Source of the DNA: Flavobacterium araucananum
Lineage (GTDB): Bacteria > Bacteroidota > Bacteroidia > Flavobacteriales > Flavobacteriaceae
NCBI RefSeq assembly: GCF_002222055.1
Contig: NZ_MUGS01000062.1
Coordinates: forward strand, 1-64,000
DNA: 64,000 nt
Reading direction: 5' to 3'
In this document: positions 17,971-27,679 of the stretch, piece after piece
Layout: each line of letters starts with the position of its first letter
Numbering within the stretch: the stretch's first letter is position 1
The notes under the pieces: generated by a model
Seen by the model: the letters and a program-made list of their open reading frames with translations, nothing else
Database searches by the model: none
Told to the model about the DNA's origin: nothing
Made by a program: the position numbers and the translations under genes

Positions 17971-19542
17971 ATGAATTTATCAAAAAGATTACAACGGAAT
18001 GAAATAACGATGAAGTTTGTGTTACTTATTTTATTGTTATTCGGATTTTTAACAACTGGTATCGCCCAAAACAACAAATCAAAGCCTAATATTCTAATCA
18101 TTTTTGGAGATGATGTTGGCGTTACCAATGTAAGCGCTTATAGCCGCGGATTAATGGGTTTTACGACACCCAATATTGATAAAATAGGTAATGAAGGTGC
18201 TGTTTTTGTTCAATACTATGCACAGCAAAGTTGTACTGCCGGTCGTGCTGCCCTTATTACAGGACAATCTCCTTATCGTACCGGACTGACAAAAGTAGGT
18301 TTGCCGGGATCCCCGGTTGGTTTACAAAAAGAAGATCCAACTATTGCAGAGTTCTTAAAACCTCTGGGATATGTATGTGGCCAGTTTGGTAAAAACCATC
18401 TTGGCGATCAGGACAAATATTTGCCTACCGCACATGGATTTGATGAGTTTTTTGGCAATCTGTATCACTTAAATGCTGAAGAAGAGCCTGAAAATCCGGA
18501 TTATCCAAAAGGCGAAGAATTTAAAAAAGCATTTGGTCCACGTGGTGTTCTAAAAGTAACTGCGGGTGGAAAAATCGAAGATACGGGACCATTGACCAAA
18601 AAAAGAATGGAAACGGTAGACGAAGAATTTTTGGCAGCTGCCAAAGATTTTATTACAAAATCAGCCAAAGCAGGAAAACCTTCTTTTACCTGGTTTAACA
18701 GTACGAGAATGCATGTTTTTACTCATTTAAAACCATCATCTTTAGGAAAAACAGGTCTGGGAACTCAAGCAGACGGAATGGTGGAACATGATGCAATGGT
18801 AGGAGAACTTTTAAAACTTTTAGACGATCTTAAAATTGCTGATAATACCATCGTAATCTGGTCTACAGATAATGGTGCGATGAAAAACCAATGGCCAGAC
18901 GGAGGATCTTCGCCGTTTCGTTCAGAAAAAGATACCAACTGGGAGGGTGCTTATCGTGCTCCCGCTGTTATTCGCTGGCCCGGAGTTATTAAACCCGGAA
19001 GTAATTTGACCGGATTATTTTCGGCAGAAGACTGGTTGCCTACTTTGGTCGCTGCCGCCGGTGGTGATCAAAACCTGGTCGCAAGTGCACAAAATGGCGT
19101 TCAGGAAGGCAGTAAAAATTTTAAAGTACATCTGGACGGATACAATCAATTATCGTATCTAAAAGGTCAAAGCGGAAGTAATCGCCATGATTTTATTTAT
19201 TTTGATGATGACGGAAACCTTGTTGCCTATCGTGATGACCGTTTTAAATATACTTTTGCGGCTCAATATGCAAAAGGAATGGAAATATGGCGTGATCCAA
19301 TGGTCAAACTAAGAGGTCCGTTTATAATCGATTTATTAGCAGATCCATTCGAATATGCAGTAGATGGTTCTATTGGATATGAAAAATGGATGATAGACCG
19401 CGCCTTTTTGATTTTACCGGCAGTATCAAAAGTTGCCGCATATCTGGAAACCTATCGCAAATTTCCGCCACGTCAGGCGCCGGCATCATTCTCGATAGAT
19501 GAAGTAATTGCCAAATTGCCAAAACCGCAGATCGAAAGATAA
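17971..19542 (+). CDS. Secreted arylsulfatase (S1-type sulfatase)
   Basis: This 523-residue alkaline-phosphatase-superfamily enzyme carries the sulfatase active-site signature C88-T-A-G-R92. C88 would be converted to formylglycine. Other family features are the metal-binding IFGDDVG near 45-50 and the late WSTDNGA segment with Asp-Asn. A signal peptide precedes it. The frame opens at 17971, but the internal ATG at 18010 (residue 14) gives a more compact signal peptide and may be the true start. It hydrolyses sulfate esters, probably in the periplasm or outside. No maturase (FGE or anSME) is seen nearby. A strong terminator follows. Confidence 0.9.
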   Translation: MNLSKRLQRNEITMKFVLLILLLFGFLTTGIAQNNKSKPNILIIFGDDVGVTNVSAYSRGLMGFTTPNIDKIGNEGAVFVQYYAQQSCTAGRAALITGQSPYRTGLTKVGLPGSPVGLQKEDPTIAEFLKPLGYVCGQFGKNHLGDQDKYLPTAHGFDEFFGNLYHLNAEEEPENPDYPKGEEFKKAFGPRGVLKVTAGGKIEDTGPLTKKRMETVDEEFLAAAKDFITKSAKAGKPSFTWFNSTRMHVFTHLKPSSLGKTGLGTQADGMVEHDAMVGELLKLLDDLKIADNTIVIWSTDNGAMKNQWPDGGSSPFRSEKDTNWEGAYRAPAVIRWPGVIKPGSNLTGLFSAEDWLPTLVAAAGGDQNLVASAQNGVQEGSKNFKVHLDGYNQLSYLKGQSGSNRHDFIYFDDDGNLVAYRDDRFKYTFAAQYAKGMEIWRDPMVKLRGPFIIDLLADPFEYAVDGSIGYEKWMIDRAFLILPAVSKVAAYLETYRKFPPRQAPASFSIDEVIAKLPKPQIER

Positions 19543-19556
19543 TATCTTATAAAACA

Positions 19557-19590
19557 GAAACCCCGAAAATTATTTTCGGGGTTTTCTTTT
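19557..19590. terminator. Bidirectional terminator between arylsulfatase and P-type ATPase
   Basis: AAACCCCGAAAA, loop TTA, TTTTCGGGGTTTT is a perfect GC-cored stem with T-runs on both strands. It separates the converging arylsulfatase (+) and metal ATPase (-) genes and can stop transcription from either side. Confidence 0.9.
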
Positions 19591-19623
19591 TTATATGGTT
19601 CGTCTTTAAGAATGTGCTTATAA

Positions 19624-21618
19624 TTAAAACTTCATTTTCTGGATTCTCACAGCATTTAATATCGCTAATAACGCGACACCAACATCGGCAAAAACAGCTT
19701 CCCACATTGTGGCAAGTCCGCCGGCACCAAGAATCAGTACAAAAGCTTTTACAACAAAAGCCAAAGTGATATTTTGCCACACGATTTTTTTGGTTTGTTT
19801 CCCTATATTGATTGCCATGGCAATTTTACTGGGTTTATCGTCCTGAATCACGATATCGGCAGTTTCTATTGTGGCATCGCTGCCTAAACCTCCCATAGCA
19901 ATCCCCACTGTACTTAACGCAATCACGGGTGCATCATTTACACCATCGCCCACAAAAGCTACGGTTTCGTTCCTGGCTTTAATCTCGTTGAGTTTTGCTA
20001 CTTTGCCTTCTGGAAGTAAATCTCCATAAGCATTGGTGATCCCCAACTTATCAGCCACAAATTGTACTACATTGCTTTTATCACCACTTAACATCGTAAC
20101 TTTTACGCCTAATGCTTGGAGCCTGGTCACCGCTTCCTGCGCATCGGCTTTGATCTCATCGGCAATGGTTAGATATCCTGCAAACTTATTATCGTAGGCG
20201 ATCGCAATGGTTGTATAAACAACTTCATTGGGATCTATATCATATTTTATATTGAATTTATCCATCAACTTAAAGTTCCCAACATGCAATTGTTTTCCGT
20301 TTATCTCGGCTTTTAAGCCATGTCCTGAAATTTCTTCTACGTTTTTTAATTCAACCGATGCATCTATTTGCCCCACATGATTATGAATTGCCGTTGCCAC
20401 CGGATGTGTACTCTGACTTTCGAGAACATTAACCAATTTTAGAATCTCTGCTTTATCAAAATTATCCAAAATGATAACTTCCTGAACTTTAAAAACGCCT
20501 TCGGTCATGGTTCCGGTTTTGTCCATCACCACATTCTCAATCGTCGAGATACTATCCAGAAAGTTACTTCCTTTAAATAAGATTCCGTTTTTACTCGCCG
20601 CGCCAATTCCGCCAAAATATCCTAACGGAATACTAATAACCAATGCACAAGGACATGAAATTACCAGGAATACCAAAGCTCTGTACAACCATTGACTAAA
20701 AACATAATGGTCTACAAAAAGCATGGGCAACAAACAAATCGCAATGGCCAGATAAACGACGATTGGGGTATAAATCTTGGCAAATTTTCGAATAAACAAT
20801 TCGGCAGGTGCTTTTTTAGTCGTGGCGTTTTGTACCATTTCCAGAATCTTAGACAACTTACTGTCTTTGTATGCCGTAGTAACTTTTACTAATGCAATCG
20901 TATTGCCATTGATCATTCCTGCCAATACCGTTTCGCCTTTTACTCTGGTATCAGGTTTACTTTCTCCGGTAAGTGCCGCGGTATTAAACGAAGCGGTATC
21001 TGATAACAATTCGCCATCTAAACCTAATTTTTCTCCCGCTTTAAGCTGAATTATCGATCCTATAGCTACATTTGCCGCTTTGACTTTGGTCGCAACATTA
21101 TTTTCTAAAACGCTGACTTCATCAGGGCGTTGATCCAGTAAACTTTTAATATTCGATTTGGCACGACTAACCGCCAGTCCCTGAAAATTTTCGCCAATGG
21201 TATAAAATAACATTACTGCAACGCCTTCCGGGAATTCTCCTATTGCAAAAGCGCCAATTGTGGCAATACACATCAGGAAAAACTCTGAAAAAACATCTCC
21301 TTTTATAATGCTTTCATAAGCTTCTTTCAAAACCGGCAAACCAACAGGTAAATAAGCCACAATGTACCAGCCAATTCTAACATAACCCGTAAACCAGGCT
21401 TGCTTAAAATAGTTGTCTAAACCAATCCCTATAAGCAACAAAACAAACGATATTATTGCCGGTATGAACATTTTAAACAATCCGCCCTCGGCATTGTGCT
21501 CATGATCGTGATCGTGTCCGTCGTCGTCAGAATGATTGTGCTCCTGATGTGCAGAACAGCATCCGGATTGGTTTACTTTCTTTTTTATTACTTTTTCTTC
21601 TATAGGTGTATGTTCCAT
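19624..21618 (-). CDS. Zn/Cd-type heavy-metal-translocating P1B-ATPase
   Basis: This 664-residue inner-membrane pump has the actuator motif TGES (217-220), the membrane C322-P-C324 metal site, the phosphorylation motif DKTGT (366-370), the family H405-P406 and the hinge GDGVND (557-562). In the last helix, D645 (within FADVGVALL) sits where ZntA-type pumps keep an Asp, which points to Zn, Cd or Pb rather than Cu. The usual N-terminal ferredoxin-like metal domain is missing; residues 19-46 are instead a Cys-Cys plus His/Asp-rich tail. It is the last gene of the minus-strand efflux operon and moves metal from cytoplasm to periplasm, from where the RND system can expel it. Confidence 0.92.
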   Translation of the reverse strand: MEHTPIEEKVIKKKVNQSGCCSAHQEHNHSDDDGHDHDHEHNAEGGLFKMFIPAIISFVLLLIGIGLDNYFKQAWFTGYVRIGWYIVAYLPVGLPVLKEAYESIIKGDVFSEFFLMCIATIGAFAIGEFPEGVAVMLFYTIGENFQGLAVSRAKSNIKSLLDQRPDEVSVLENNVATKVKAANVAIGSIIQLKAGEKLGLDGELLSDTASFNTAALTGESKPDTRVKGETVLAGMINGNTIALVKVTTAYKDSKLSKILEMVQNATTKKAPAELFIRKFAKIYTPIVVYLAIAICLLPMLFVDHYVFSQWLYRALVFLVISCPCALVISIPLGYFGGIGAASKNGILFKGSNFLDSISTIENVVMDKTGTMTEGVFKVQEVIILDNFDKAEILKLVNVLESQSTHPVATAIHNHVGQIDASVELKNVEEISGHGLKAEINGKQLHVGNFKLMDKFNIKYDIDPNEVVYTTIAIAYDNKFAGYLTIADEIKADAQEAVTRLQALGVKVTMLSGDKSNVVQFVADKLGITNAYGDLLPEGKVAKLNEIKARNETVAFVGDGVNDAPVIALSTVGIAMGGLGSDATIETADIVIQDDKPSKIAMAINIGKQTKKIVWQNITLAFVVKAFVLILGAGGLATMWEAVFADVGVALLAILNAVRIQKMKF

Positions 21619-21826
21619 AAAATGCGTGTCAAGTTTTATTTATTTGAAGCCTAAAGTTCAAAATTTGTCGAAATAGCTTCTAAATTTACGGATTTTGTCG
21701 TAAATGCTTTTATGTTGAGCTATTTTAATCTCGCAAAGACCCAAAGTCACAAAGTTTTTTTAAGTTTCCTCTGATTTCATTACTATAATCGAATTGCCTC
21801 CCGCTTTAGCTGGAGGTCACATCAAA

Positions 21827-23074
21827 TCAATGCCCGTGCTCGCCTCCGCCTTTCATTGCAGACAGCAAATAAAAAGCTCCTTTGGTAACAATTTTTGCTT
21901 TGTCAGGAACATGATCTACAAACTTTACCTCTGTAAAACCTAAATCTGTGGTTCCGGGAACAACTTCAATGGCTTTAAAATGAATTTCTTTTTCATGTGC
22001 TGTGCCTGCTTCCGGTTTCTTTTCCTGGTGTTCTTCTTCCTGAACGTATACAAAATACTTATCGGCGTTACGAACCACAGCATCTTTTGGTAATGCGGGT
22101 ACAGTAGCATTTGTGATGTTGATATTTGCCGAAACATACATTCCGGGAATCAGTCCTTTTGCATCTGCCGATTCGATTTTGGCATGTACCGCAACCGTTT
22201 TGCTTTCGTTCGAAAATGATTTATTAATCCCGAAAATTTTTCCTTTAATCGATTTATTGGACTGATTTGTTAATACAAAATCAATTACCTGCCCTACTGA
22301 AATTGACCCTAAATCTTTCTCATAAACATTAAGGTCCAAATGCATCTGGCTGTTATCGACTACCTCAAACAAGGCAATTCCGGTTTGTGCATAAGCTCCT
22401 TTTGCTATTTTTATATTCCCTACATAACCACTTATAGGCGCCACAATTGGTACTAGCGAAGTACTGCCTTTGGTACTGACATGCAAGGCTTCTAATTTGT
22501 TCTTTGCTGCTTGTGCCCTTGCTCGTTCTGCTGCAAGTTTTGATTTTACTTCCTGAAAAACTTTCCTTGGGTTTACATTCTCATCACTCAGTGTTTTCTG
22601 GCGGTTGTATTCTAATTGCAAATATTCGATATTGGCTGTCGCCGAATGAAAATCTTCCTGCATTTCGATTACTTCTAAGTTCTGAATCGTAGCCAGCACT
22701 TTTCCTTTGGTGACAAAAGTACCTTCAAGTACAAAAATATCCTTTACTGTTCCTCCTATCAAAGTCGATACTTCGGCTGAGTTTTGTGGCGGAACTGTCG
22801 TATATCCGTTTGCTTTTATGACTTTATTCAGGTTTCTGTTCTCTACAAATCCGGTTTCGATCCCAACTGTTTTATACTGAGATTCGTTTAAGGCAACTTC
22901 TGTTTGCGATTTTTCTTCTTCAGGAGTTTCTTCTGCTTTTTTATTATTGCAGCTTATTAAGCTCACCACAAAGAGTATGAACATCCCGCAAAGAACACTA
23001 TGTTTTATTCCTTTGCGAACCTGGCACTTTTCAATTGCGCGCTTTACGGTTAAATTTAAATGTATATTTTTCAT
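21827..23074 (-). CDS. RND efflux periplasmic adaptor (CzcB/CusB family)
   Basis: This 415-residue membrane-fusion protein begins at the ATG at 23074, 1 base after the channel gene stop. A start at 23116 would overlap that gene. A hydrophobic stretch ends in the lipobox-like VSLISC (Cys 42 from this start), then barrel-sandwich, alpha-hairpin (EDFHSATANIEYLQLEYNR) and beta-barrel parts follow. The C-terminus is His-rich (GGGEHGH), as in metal-type adaptors. It links the CzcA-like pump to the TolC-like channel across the periplasm. Its neighbours on both sides complete the tripartite system. Confidence 0.9.
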   Translation of the reverse strand: MKNIHLNLTVKRAIEKCQVRKGIKHSVLCGMFILFVVSLISCNNKKAEETPEEEKSQTEVALNESQYKTVGIETGFVENRNLNKVIKANGYTTVPPQNSAEVSTLIGGTVKDIFVLEGTFVTKGKVLATIQNLEVIEMQEDFHSATANIEYLQLEYNRQKTLSDENVNPRKVFQEVKSKLAAERARAQAAKNKLEALHVSTKGSTSLVPIVAPISGYVGNIKIAKGAYAQTGIALFEVVDNSQMHLDLNVYEKDLGSISVGQVIDFVLTNQSNKSIKGKIFGINKSFSNESKTVAVHAKIESADAKGLIPGMYVSANINITNATVPALPKDAVVRNADKYFVYVQEEEHQEKKPEAGTAHEKEIHFKAIEVVPGTTDLGFTEVKFVDHVPDKAKIVTKGAFYLLSAMKGGGEHGH

Positions 23075-23075
23075 T

Positions 23076-24317
23076 TTAATTGTTTTTGATGGTTGGAAAT
23101 TGAAGTTCAATAGCACTTTGATTAAAAGTATGGGTTGCCTCTGTATATTGCTTTTTAATATCGATAGCCTGATTTAAAAAACTGATATACGACCAATAAC
23201 TCATATCGCCGTTTGCATAACTTTTTTGCGCCGTATTGATGATCTGATCCGCATATTGCAAGCCTTCTTTCTGGTAATAGTCTAAGGCTTTTTGTTGTTT
23301 GGCATAATTGTTCTGCAATTCCTGTTTTTGCAAATTCAGCGTTAGTTTATTTTTATCCAAAGCCAGTTGCGATTGCGAAATACTAATGGCCGAAGCCTTT
23401 GCTTTTGCCGTATTGACACCACCAAACAACGGAATTTGCAATCCGGCAGTAAAACCCTGAAACAAGGACTCTGTATTGATCGTTTGTGCAAAATATCCCA
23501 ATCCCAATTTAGGCGTTCGCATTGCTTTGTAAGTATTGGCTTCTTTTTGATAGACTGAAATTTGTTGCTGATAAAAATCAGTTACCAAACCTTCTGCTTT
23601 CGAATTTCCTTCTTCTTTTAAAACCATATATTGTAAAGACGTTTTATCGTCAGGAACAATATTTTCGTCCGTCTGAACAAAAAACTGCAGTTGCTTTTGG
23701 TATATCGCCAGATCATATTCTAATTGCGCCTTTTGCGTTTCGATTTCCTTGACCTTTGCTTTAGCACTAATGACTTCGATGTTCCCACTTTCTCCGGTTT
23801 GAAAACGCAACTCGGCGTTCTTTAGGAATTTGGTATAAATATCATTTAGTTCTGCGTTTAATCTCTGAATCGAAATACCATACAAATATTGGTAGTAAGA
23901 AAGTGTTACCGCCTTTTCTATTTCGTAAGAGGATAATGCTTTTCGTTTCTCGGCAAGTTTCACTAATTCTTCCTGCAATTGTCGATTGGCTTTTGTAATA
24001 TTCCCTATCGGAAAAAATTGCTGGATCGAAACGTTATGATCATAATCAACGCTATTAAACTGTCCGCCCTGATATTGTACCTGAAGGGGTTCCGGCTGAA
24101 ATGCGGTCTTTTTGAGAACCGTTTGTTTCTCTATTTCTTTATCGGCAATTTTTAAATCTATGTTGTTTGTTTTAGCAAGTTCGATTGCTTTTTCAAGACT
24201 GATTTTTTCTTGTGCTTGCGATAACATGGCGGTCAATAGAAATGTAATTAACCACAATCCCGATAGCCATCTGGAGCAAAGCTTTTTCGATTGATCTTTA
24301 TATATTGAATTTTTCAT
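23076..24317 (-). CDS. TolC-family outer-membrane efflux channel (CzcC/CusC-like)
   Basis: This 413-residue exported protein has a signal peptide ending near residue 36, then long alpha-helical repeats typical of TolC-family proteins (SLEKAIELAKTNN at the start, alternating coiled-coil segments, the strand motif GLQIPLFGG). It forms the trimeric channel that lets metal exit through the outer membrane. It lies between the pump gene and the adaptor gene on the same strand, with 1 base to the adaptor gene, so both are certainly co-transcribed. Confidence 0.9.
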   Translation of the reverse strand: MKNSIYKDQSKKLCSRWLSGLWLITFLLTAMLSQAQEKISLEKAIELAKTNNIDLKIADKEIEKQTVLKKTAFQPEPLQVQYQGGQFNSVDYDHNVSIQQFFPIGNITKANRQLQEELVKLAEKRKALSSYEIEKAVTLSYYQYLYGISIQRLNAELNDIYTKFLKNAELRFQTGESGNIEVISAKAKVKEIETQKAQLEYDLAIYQKQLQFFVQTDENIVPDDKTSLQYMVLKEEGNSKAEGLVTDFYQQQISVYQKEANTYKAMRTPKLGLGYFAQTINTESLFQGFTAGLQIPLFGGVNTAKAKASAISISQSQLALDKNKLTLNLQKQELQNNYAKQQKALDYYQKEGLQYADQIINTAQKSYANGDMSYWSYISFLNQAIDIKKQYTEATHTFNQSAIELQFPTIKNN

Positions 24318-24332
24318 TTTTATATTTTTTAT

Positions 24333-24403
24333 CTCTCGCAGATTGAGCAGATTTTTTTTGATTCTTTTGAATTAATCTGCCAGATCTGCATAATCTGCGA
24401 GAG
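24333..24403. repeat. CTCTCGCAGATT inverted repeat inside the efflux operon
   Basis: CTCTCGCAGATT at 24333-24344 and its exact reverse complement at 24392-24403 flank a loop containing further partial CAGATT copies. It fills the 124-base gap between the pump and channel genes. Such CGCAGATT repeats are common between Bacteroidota genes. In RNA it could form a stem that slows or processes the transcript. Confidence 0.7.
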
Positions 24404-24441
24404 AAATTATTTTACGCTCAGTGATAAATTTTCTAATTATC

Positions 24442-27400
24442 TCATTTTCTAATTACCTCATCTCGATTAAACTTTCGCTCCAACAACAAATACAAGATCG
24501 GTAAAACGATTAGCGTTAATAATGTTGCCGAGAATAAACCGCCAATCACTACTGTTGCCAGAGGTTTTTGTACCTCAGCTCCGCCACTGGTTGATAATGC
24601 CATTGGCAAAAATCCTAAAGAAGCTACAGCTGCAGTCATTAAAACGGGACGTAATCTGGTTTTGGTCCCTATTAAAACTCTTTGCAACGGATCCAGAATA
24701 CCTTCGGTTTTTAATTGATTGAAATACGAAATCAATACGATTCCGTTTAAGACTGCGATTCCAAATAAAGCAATAAAACCAATTCCTGCCGAAATACTAA
24801 ACGGCATTCCGCGCATCCAGAGGGCAAAAACGCCTCCAATGGCTGACAACGGAATTGCTGTAAAAATTAAACCGGCTTGTTTGAAACTTTTAAAAGTAAA
24901 ATAAAGCAACACCAGAATTAATCCCAAAGCAATTGGCAACGCTACCGAAAGTCGTTTCGTGGCTTCGATTAAATTCTCGAACTGACCGCCATAGGTTACG
25001 TAATAGCCTGCGGGAAGCTTGAAGTTTTTATCGAGCTTTTGCTGAATCTCTTCGACAACACTTTTTATATCACGTCCGCGAACGTTTAACCCAACCGTGA
25101 TTCTGCGTTTTCCATCTTCGCGGGTTACTTGTACCGGACCTTGCTCATACTCTACCGTCGCCACTTGCGAAAGCGGTACTTGCTGCCCGTTTGGCAACGG
25201 AATAAACAAATTACTGACATCTGTAATATCTGCACGATTGTTTTCGTTCATGCGAACCACAACATCAAATCTTTTGCTTTCGTCATAGATTTTTCCGGCA
25301 CTTTCTCCGGCAAACGAAGAACGGATAATCTGGTTGATGTCTGAAATATTCAAACCATATAAAGCAATTTTATTATAATCGTATTTAATCGTGATTTGAG
25401 GTAATCCGGTTACTTTATCGGCTTTTAGATCACCAATACCTTCAATCCCTTTTATCTTCGAGATGAGCTCAGTCGCTTTGGCATCAAGAATCTCCAGATC
25501 ATCACCAAAAATTTTAATGGCAATATCGCTACGGCTTCCGGTCATTAACTCGTTAAAACGCATCTGAATAGGCTGCGAAATCTCAATATTGGCTCCGGGA
25601 ATCACTTCCATCTCTTCTTTCATGGCATTTGCCAACTCTTCCCAATTATGGTATTTTTGTCCCCATTCTTTCTTGTCTTTTAATACAATAATCAAATCGC
25701 CACTTTCTATAGGCATTGGGTCTGTTGGTATTTCTCCGCTTCCTATTTTGGTTACTATGGTTTTTATTTCAGGAAATTTAGCCTTTAGAATTTGCTCATA
25801 CTTTGTGGTAGTTTCTACCATTTGGGTCAGGGAACTTCCGGTCATAATAGTTGCATTTATAGCCAAATCACCCTCTTCGATGGTGGGGATAAATTCTCCT
25901 CCCATACTATTAAAAACAAGAACTCCAAGGGCAAATAAACCAAGGGATATCCCTAAAACAATCTTTTTAAATTGCAGGGCTTTCTGTAAAAAAGGCGTAT
26001 AAACACCTTCTAACCAAGCCATCATTCTATCGCTAAAGTTTTGTTTGTGCACTGTTTTTTTAGATAAAAACAAAGCACTCATCATAGGCACATACGTCAG
26101 CGAAAGGATAAAAGCTCCGGCAACGGCAAAACCTACTGTCATTGCCATGGGTTTAAACATTTTTCCTTCGGTTCCTATCAAAGCCAGAATGGGCAGATAA
26201 ACGATCAGGATAATGATTTCTCCAAAGGCTGCACTATTTCTAATTTTCGAAGCCGAATTATAGACTTCAACATCCATTTCGCCTTGCGATAATTCTTTTT
26301 TGTTTTTGAGTTTTTGCAAATGGTGCATCGTTGCTTCGACAATAATCACGGCTCCGTCGACAATGATTCCAAAATCAATGGCTCCTAAACTCATTAAATT
26401 GCCGCTTACGCCAAAGGCATTCATTAAAATAATGGCAAAAAGCATCGCCAGCGGTATCACAGAGGCAACGATTAATCCTGCACGAAGATTGCCCAGAAAC
26501 AAGATCAGTACAAAAATCACGATCAAAGCCCCTTCGAGTAAGTTTTTGGTAACAGTCCCTATGGCATTATCAACGAGTTTTCCTCTGTCGATAAAAGCTT
26601 CGGCAACAACACCTTCGGGCAAACTTTTATTGATCTGAACCATTCTTTCTTTGATCCTGTTGACAACAGCGCTTGAATTTTCGCCTTTAAGCATCAAAAC
26701 CATTCCGGAAACGATCTCTCCTTTTCCGTCTTTGGTCGAAGCCCCGTAACGCAATGCTACGCCTTCGCGAACTTCGGCAACGTCACGTACTAAAACGGGT
26801 GAACCATTTCTATTTTTAACCACCACATTTCCCAGATCTTTGGTCCCTTTTGCCATTCCTACTCCACGAATAAAGTAAGCATATTGATCTTTTTCGATAT
26901 AGGCACCACCGGTATTTTGATTGTTTTTTTCGAGCGCATCAAAAATTTCGGTAATCGTAACGCCCAAACTGTTAAGTGTATTGGGGTTTACAGCAATTTC
27001 GTATTGTTTTAGTTTTCCGCCCCAGGTGCTCACATCTGCAACACCCTTAACACCTTGCAATTGCGGGATAATAATCCAATCCTGAATGGTTCTTAGTTTT
27101 ATGGCGTCGTATTTGTTTTCATAGCCTTTTTTGGCATAAACATCATATTGGTAAATTTCTCCTAATCCTGTCGAAATAGGTGCTAATCCGGGCGTACCTG
27201 CATAGGCCGGAATATTTTCTTCGGCTTGTTTTAAGCGTTGAAAAATTTGTTCTCTGGCCCAATAAATATCGACATTGTCTTCAAAAACAACAGTAACGAC
27301 AGATAATCCAAAACGCGAAATACTGCGAAGCTCTATAACATCCGGAACCGTTTTTACGGCTTGTTCGAGCGGATAAGTTATTAATTGCTCGACTTCCTGA

Positions 27401-27573
27401 CTTGCCAAAGTTGGCGCTGTCGTAATTATTTGCACCTGATTATTGGTAATATCAGGTAAAGCATCTAAGGGTAATTGTTTTAGCGAATAGCTTCCCCAGG
27501 CTATTAAAACAAGGGTAAATAGTAGTATAACGAACTTATTCTTTATACTAAATTGTATGATTTTATCTAACAT
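24442..27573 (-). CDS. Heavy-metal efflux RND pump (CzcA/CusA family)
   Basis: This 1043-residue inner-membrane proton/metal antiporter has 12 TM helices and two large periplasmic loops. TM4 carries D400, D406 and E413 in the segment IDFGIIVDGAVIIVE, the charged triad of CzcA-type divalent-cation pumps. I chose the ATG at 27573 (LDKIIQFSIKNKF), which matches the family N-terminus. A frame opening at 27642 adds 23 unlikely residues. It is the central gene of the efflux operon and, with the following channel and adaptor, exports Zn, Cd, Co or Ni-like ions from the periplasm. Confidence 0.93.
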   Translation of the reverse strand: MLDKIIQFSIKNKFVILLFTLVLIAWGSYSLKQLPLDALPDITNNQVQIITTAPTLASQEVEQLITYPLEQAVKTVPDVIELRSISRFGLSVVTVVFEDNVDIYWAREQIFQRLKQAEENIPAYAGTPGLAPISTGLGEIYQYDVYAKKGYENKYDAIKLRTIQDWIIIPQLQGVKGVADVSTWGGKLKQYEIAVNPNTLNSLGVTITEIFDALEKNNQNTGGAYIEKDQYAYFIRGVGMAKGTKDLGNVVVKNRNGSPVLVRDVAEVREGVALRYGASTKDGKGEIVSGMVLMLKGENSSAVVNRIKERMVQINKSLPEGVVAEAFIDRGKLVDNAIGTVTKNLLEGALIVIFVLILFLGNLRAGLIVASVIPLAMLFAIILMNAFGVSGNLMSLGAIDFGIIVDGAVIIVEATMHHLQKLKNKKELSQGEMDVEVYNSASKIRNSAAFGEIIILIVYLPILALIGTEGKMFKPMAMTVGFAVAGAFILSLTYVPMMSALFLSKKTVHKQNFSDRMMAWLEGVYTPFLQKALQFKKIVLGISLGLFALGVLVFNSMGGEFIPTIEEGDLAINATIMTGSSLTQMVETTTKYEQILKAKFPEIKTIVTKIGSGEIPTDPMPIESGDLIIVLKDKKEWGQKYHNWEELANAMKEEMEVIPGANIEISQPIQMRFNELMTGSRSDIAIKIFGDDLEILDAKATELISKIKGIEGIGDLKADKVTGLPQITIKYDYNKIALYGLNISDINQIIRSSFAGESAGKIYDESKRFDVVVRMNENNRADITDVSNLFIPLPNGQQVPLSQVATVEYEQGPVQVTREDGKRRITVGLNVRGRDIKSVVEEIQQKLDKNFKLPAGYYVTYGGQFENLIEATKRLSVALPIALGLILVLLYFTFKSFKQAGLIFTAIPLSAIGGVFALWMRGMPFSISAGIGFIALFGIAVLNGIVLISYFNQLKTEGILDPLQRVLIGTKTRLRPVLMTAAVASLGFLPMALSTSGGAEVQKPLATVVIGGLFSATLLTLIVLPILYLLLERKFNRDEVIRK

Positions 27574-27679
27574 TTTTATGGTATAATGATGTGAGAAATT
27601 AGACAAAGCTTGTCTATTATTTCTGTGGAAAATCCACAACACTCTAACCCGTATCCCGATATTTACCGGGCGGGCATCA

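Noticed and set aside
8999..19542. A sulfated-glycan utilisation locus spanning SusCD and the arylsulfatase
   Set aside because: Two terminators and a separate VOC gene lie between, and there is no glycoside hydrolase or maturase in the stretch. The link is possible but not supported.
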